64,000 nt of DNA from Candidatus Bipolaricaulota bacterium. Its GTDB lineage: Bacteria; Bipolaricaulota; Bipolaricaulia; UBA7950; UBA9294. Below are positions 63,680 through 64,000 of this stretch, piece after piece (within the stretch, counting starts at the first letter, position 1; the number at the start of each line of letters is the position of its first letter). The notes below the pieces were generated by a model. The model searched no databases. It was not told where the DNA came from and was given only the letters and a program-made list of their open reading frames with translations. The position numbers were made by a program, and so were the translations under genes. Where the stretch lies: assembly GCA_030606565.1 (NCBI GenBank), contig JAUWGE010000001.1, positions 68,478-132,477 on the forward strand, given 5' to 3'.

Positions 63680-64000
63680 ATGACCCGACGCCCGGGCTTC
63701 TACAGCCTCATCTTTATCGCCATCGTCGCTGTCTCCTTCGGCGCGATCCTGATCCGGCTTGCTGATGACGCCCCGATTCTGACAATCGCCACCTGGCGGT
63801 TGGTAGTCTCTTTTATCCTTTTGGCTCCTCTTGCCCTGCAACGCCGCGCTACCGCAGCGCTGAGCCACCGCGAGCGTCTCCTCTCCATCTTAAGCGGCGT
63901 TTTCCTAGCACTCCACTTCATCCTGTGGATCTCGTCCTTGCGCTACACTTCGGTGGCAAGTTCGGTGGTGCTCGTTTCTACTAATCCAATTTTTGTCGGG
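63680..64000 (+). CDS. EamA/DMT-family transporter (3' truncated by window)
   Basis: 107 residues visible, open to the window end. Helices FYSLIFIAIVAVSFGAILIRLA, TIATWRLVVSFILLAPLAL and LLSILSGVFLALHFILWISSLRYTSVASSVVLVSTNPIFVG match the first half of an EamA transporter (SFGAILIR... WRLxxxxxxL... HFxLWxxSLxYTSVASSVVLVxTxPIFV). Substrate cannot be told. Confidence 0.85.
   Translation, partial: MTRRPGFYSLIFIAIVAVSFGAILIRLADDAPILTIATWRLVVSFILLAPLALQRRATAALSHRERLLSILSGVFLALHFILWISSLRYTSVASSVVLVSTNPIFVG

Overview
The window is about 54 percent GC and gene-dense. It looks like chromosome of an anaerobic, probably uncultivated bacterium. Supporting signs are a class III (oxygen-sensitive) ribonucleotide reductase with its radical-SAM activase, a small [4Fe-4S] ferredoxin, a second radical-SAM protein, two catabolic-type glutamate dehydrogenases next to two Crp/Fnr regulators, and four DUF3795 cysteine-rich proteins. 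Ribosomal and translation genes (rpsT, rplY, pth, trpS, hisS, mnmE, yidC) are plainly bacterial. I cannot name the phylum from sequence alone; an early-branching lineage such as Bipolaricaulota/Acetothermia is only a guess.

Layout. 1-9.7 kb is an accessory strip, mostly minus strand: an IS1595 remnant, a secreted transglutaminase-like protein, a Mut7-C protein, an MNT/HEPN toxin-antitoxin pair with a frameshifted HEPN gene, a BtrH-like protein and the DUF3795 cluster. 9.7-20 kb holds a MerR regulator with a textbook 19-bp-spacer promoter, a HAD phosphatase, a PNPOx-like gene bracketed by two small inverted-repeat elements, a phosphoesterase, and the GDH/Crp region. 20-46.6 kb is the housekeeping core: punA, a minus-strand run glmU-prs-rplY-pth-clpC-radA, divergent trpS, a HicBA pair, nrdG/nrdD (with a 419-residue intein), rpsT-secF-recJ, a WecG/TagA protein fused to a degenerate WecA-like domain, mnmE-jag-yidC, and ribE-ribBA-ribH-hisS. 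46.7-58.1 kb is accessory again: an adenosine-specific-kinase gene followed by two 3'-end fragments of the same gene with cargo between them (MntA/HepT; a putative PD-(D/E)XK protein), a second HicBA pair, a large secreted protein, two tRNA genes with irregular ends, and three membrane-anchored proteins I do not recognise, set among copies of a roughly 220-bp repeat. 58.4-64 kb returns to ordinary genes: radical SAM, ABC exporter, TatT-like protein, ferredoxin, patatin, and a truncated EamA transporter.

Two things run through the window. First, at least seven genes have a -35/-10 promoter whose predicted start of transcription lies within about 0-9 nt of the start codon, with no Shine-Dalgarno sequence, so leaderless or near-leaderless mRNAs seem common here; other genes have strong SD sequences. 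Second, the accessory parts contain several short repeat families: a 155-220-bp element (five copies), 117-bp TIR elements (two clear copies), GTAGCGTCGCA hairpins, and AT-rich TTGAATGAT spacers.

Most interesting candidates: the cargo/3'-fragment arrangement at the adenosine-specific kinase, the Thr1 intein in NrdD, the WecA-like/WecG fusion with lost catalytic residues, the autoregulatory operator pair of the MNT gene, and the repeat-punctuated orphan membrane-protein region at 54-58 kb.
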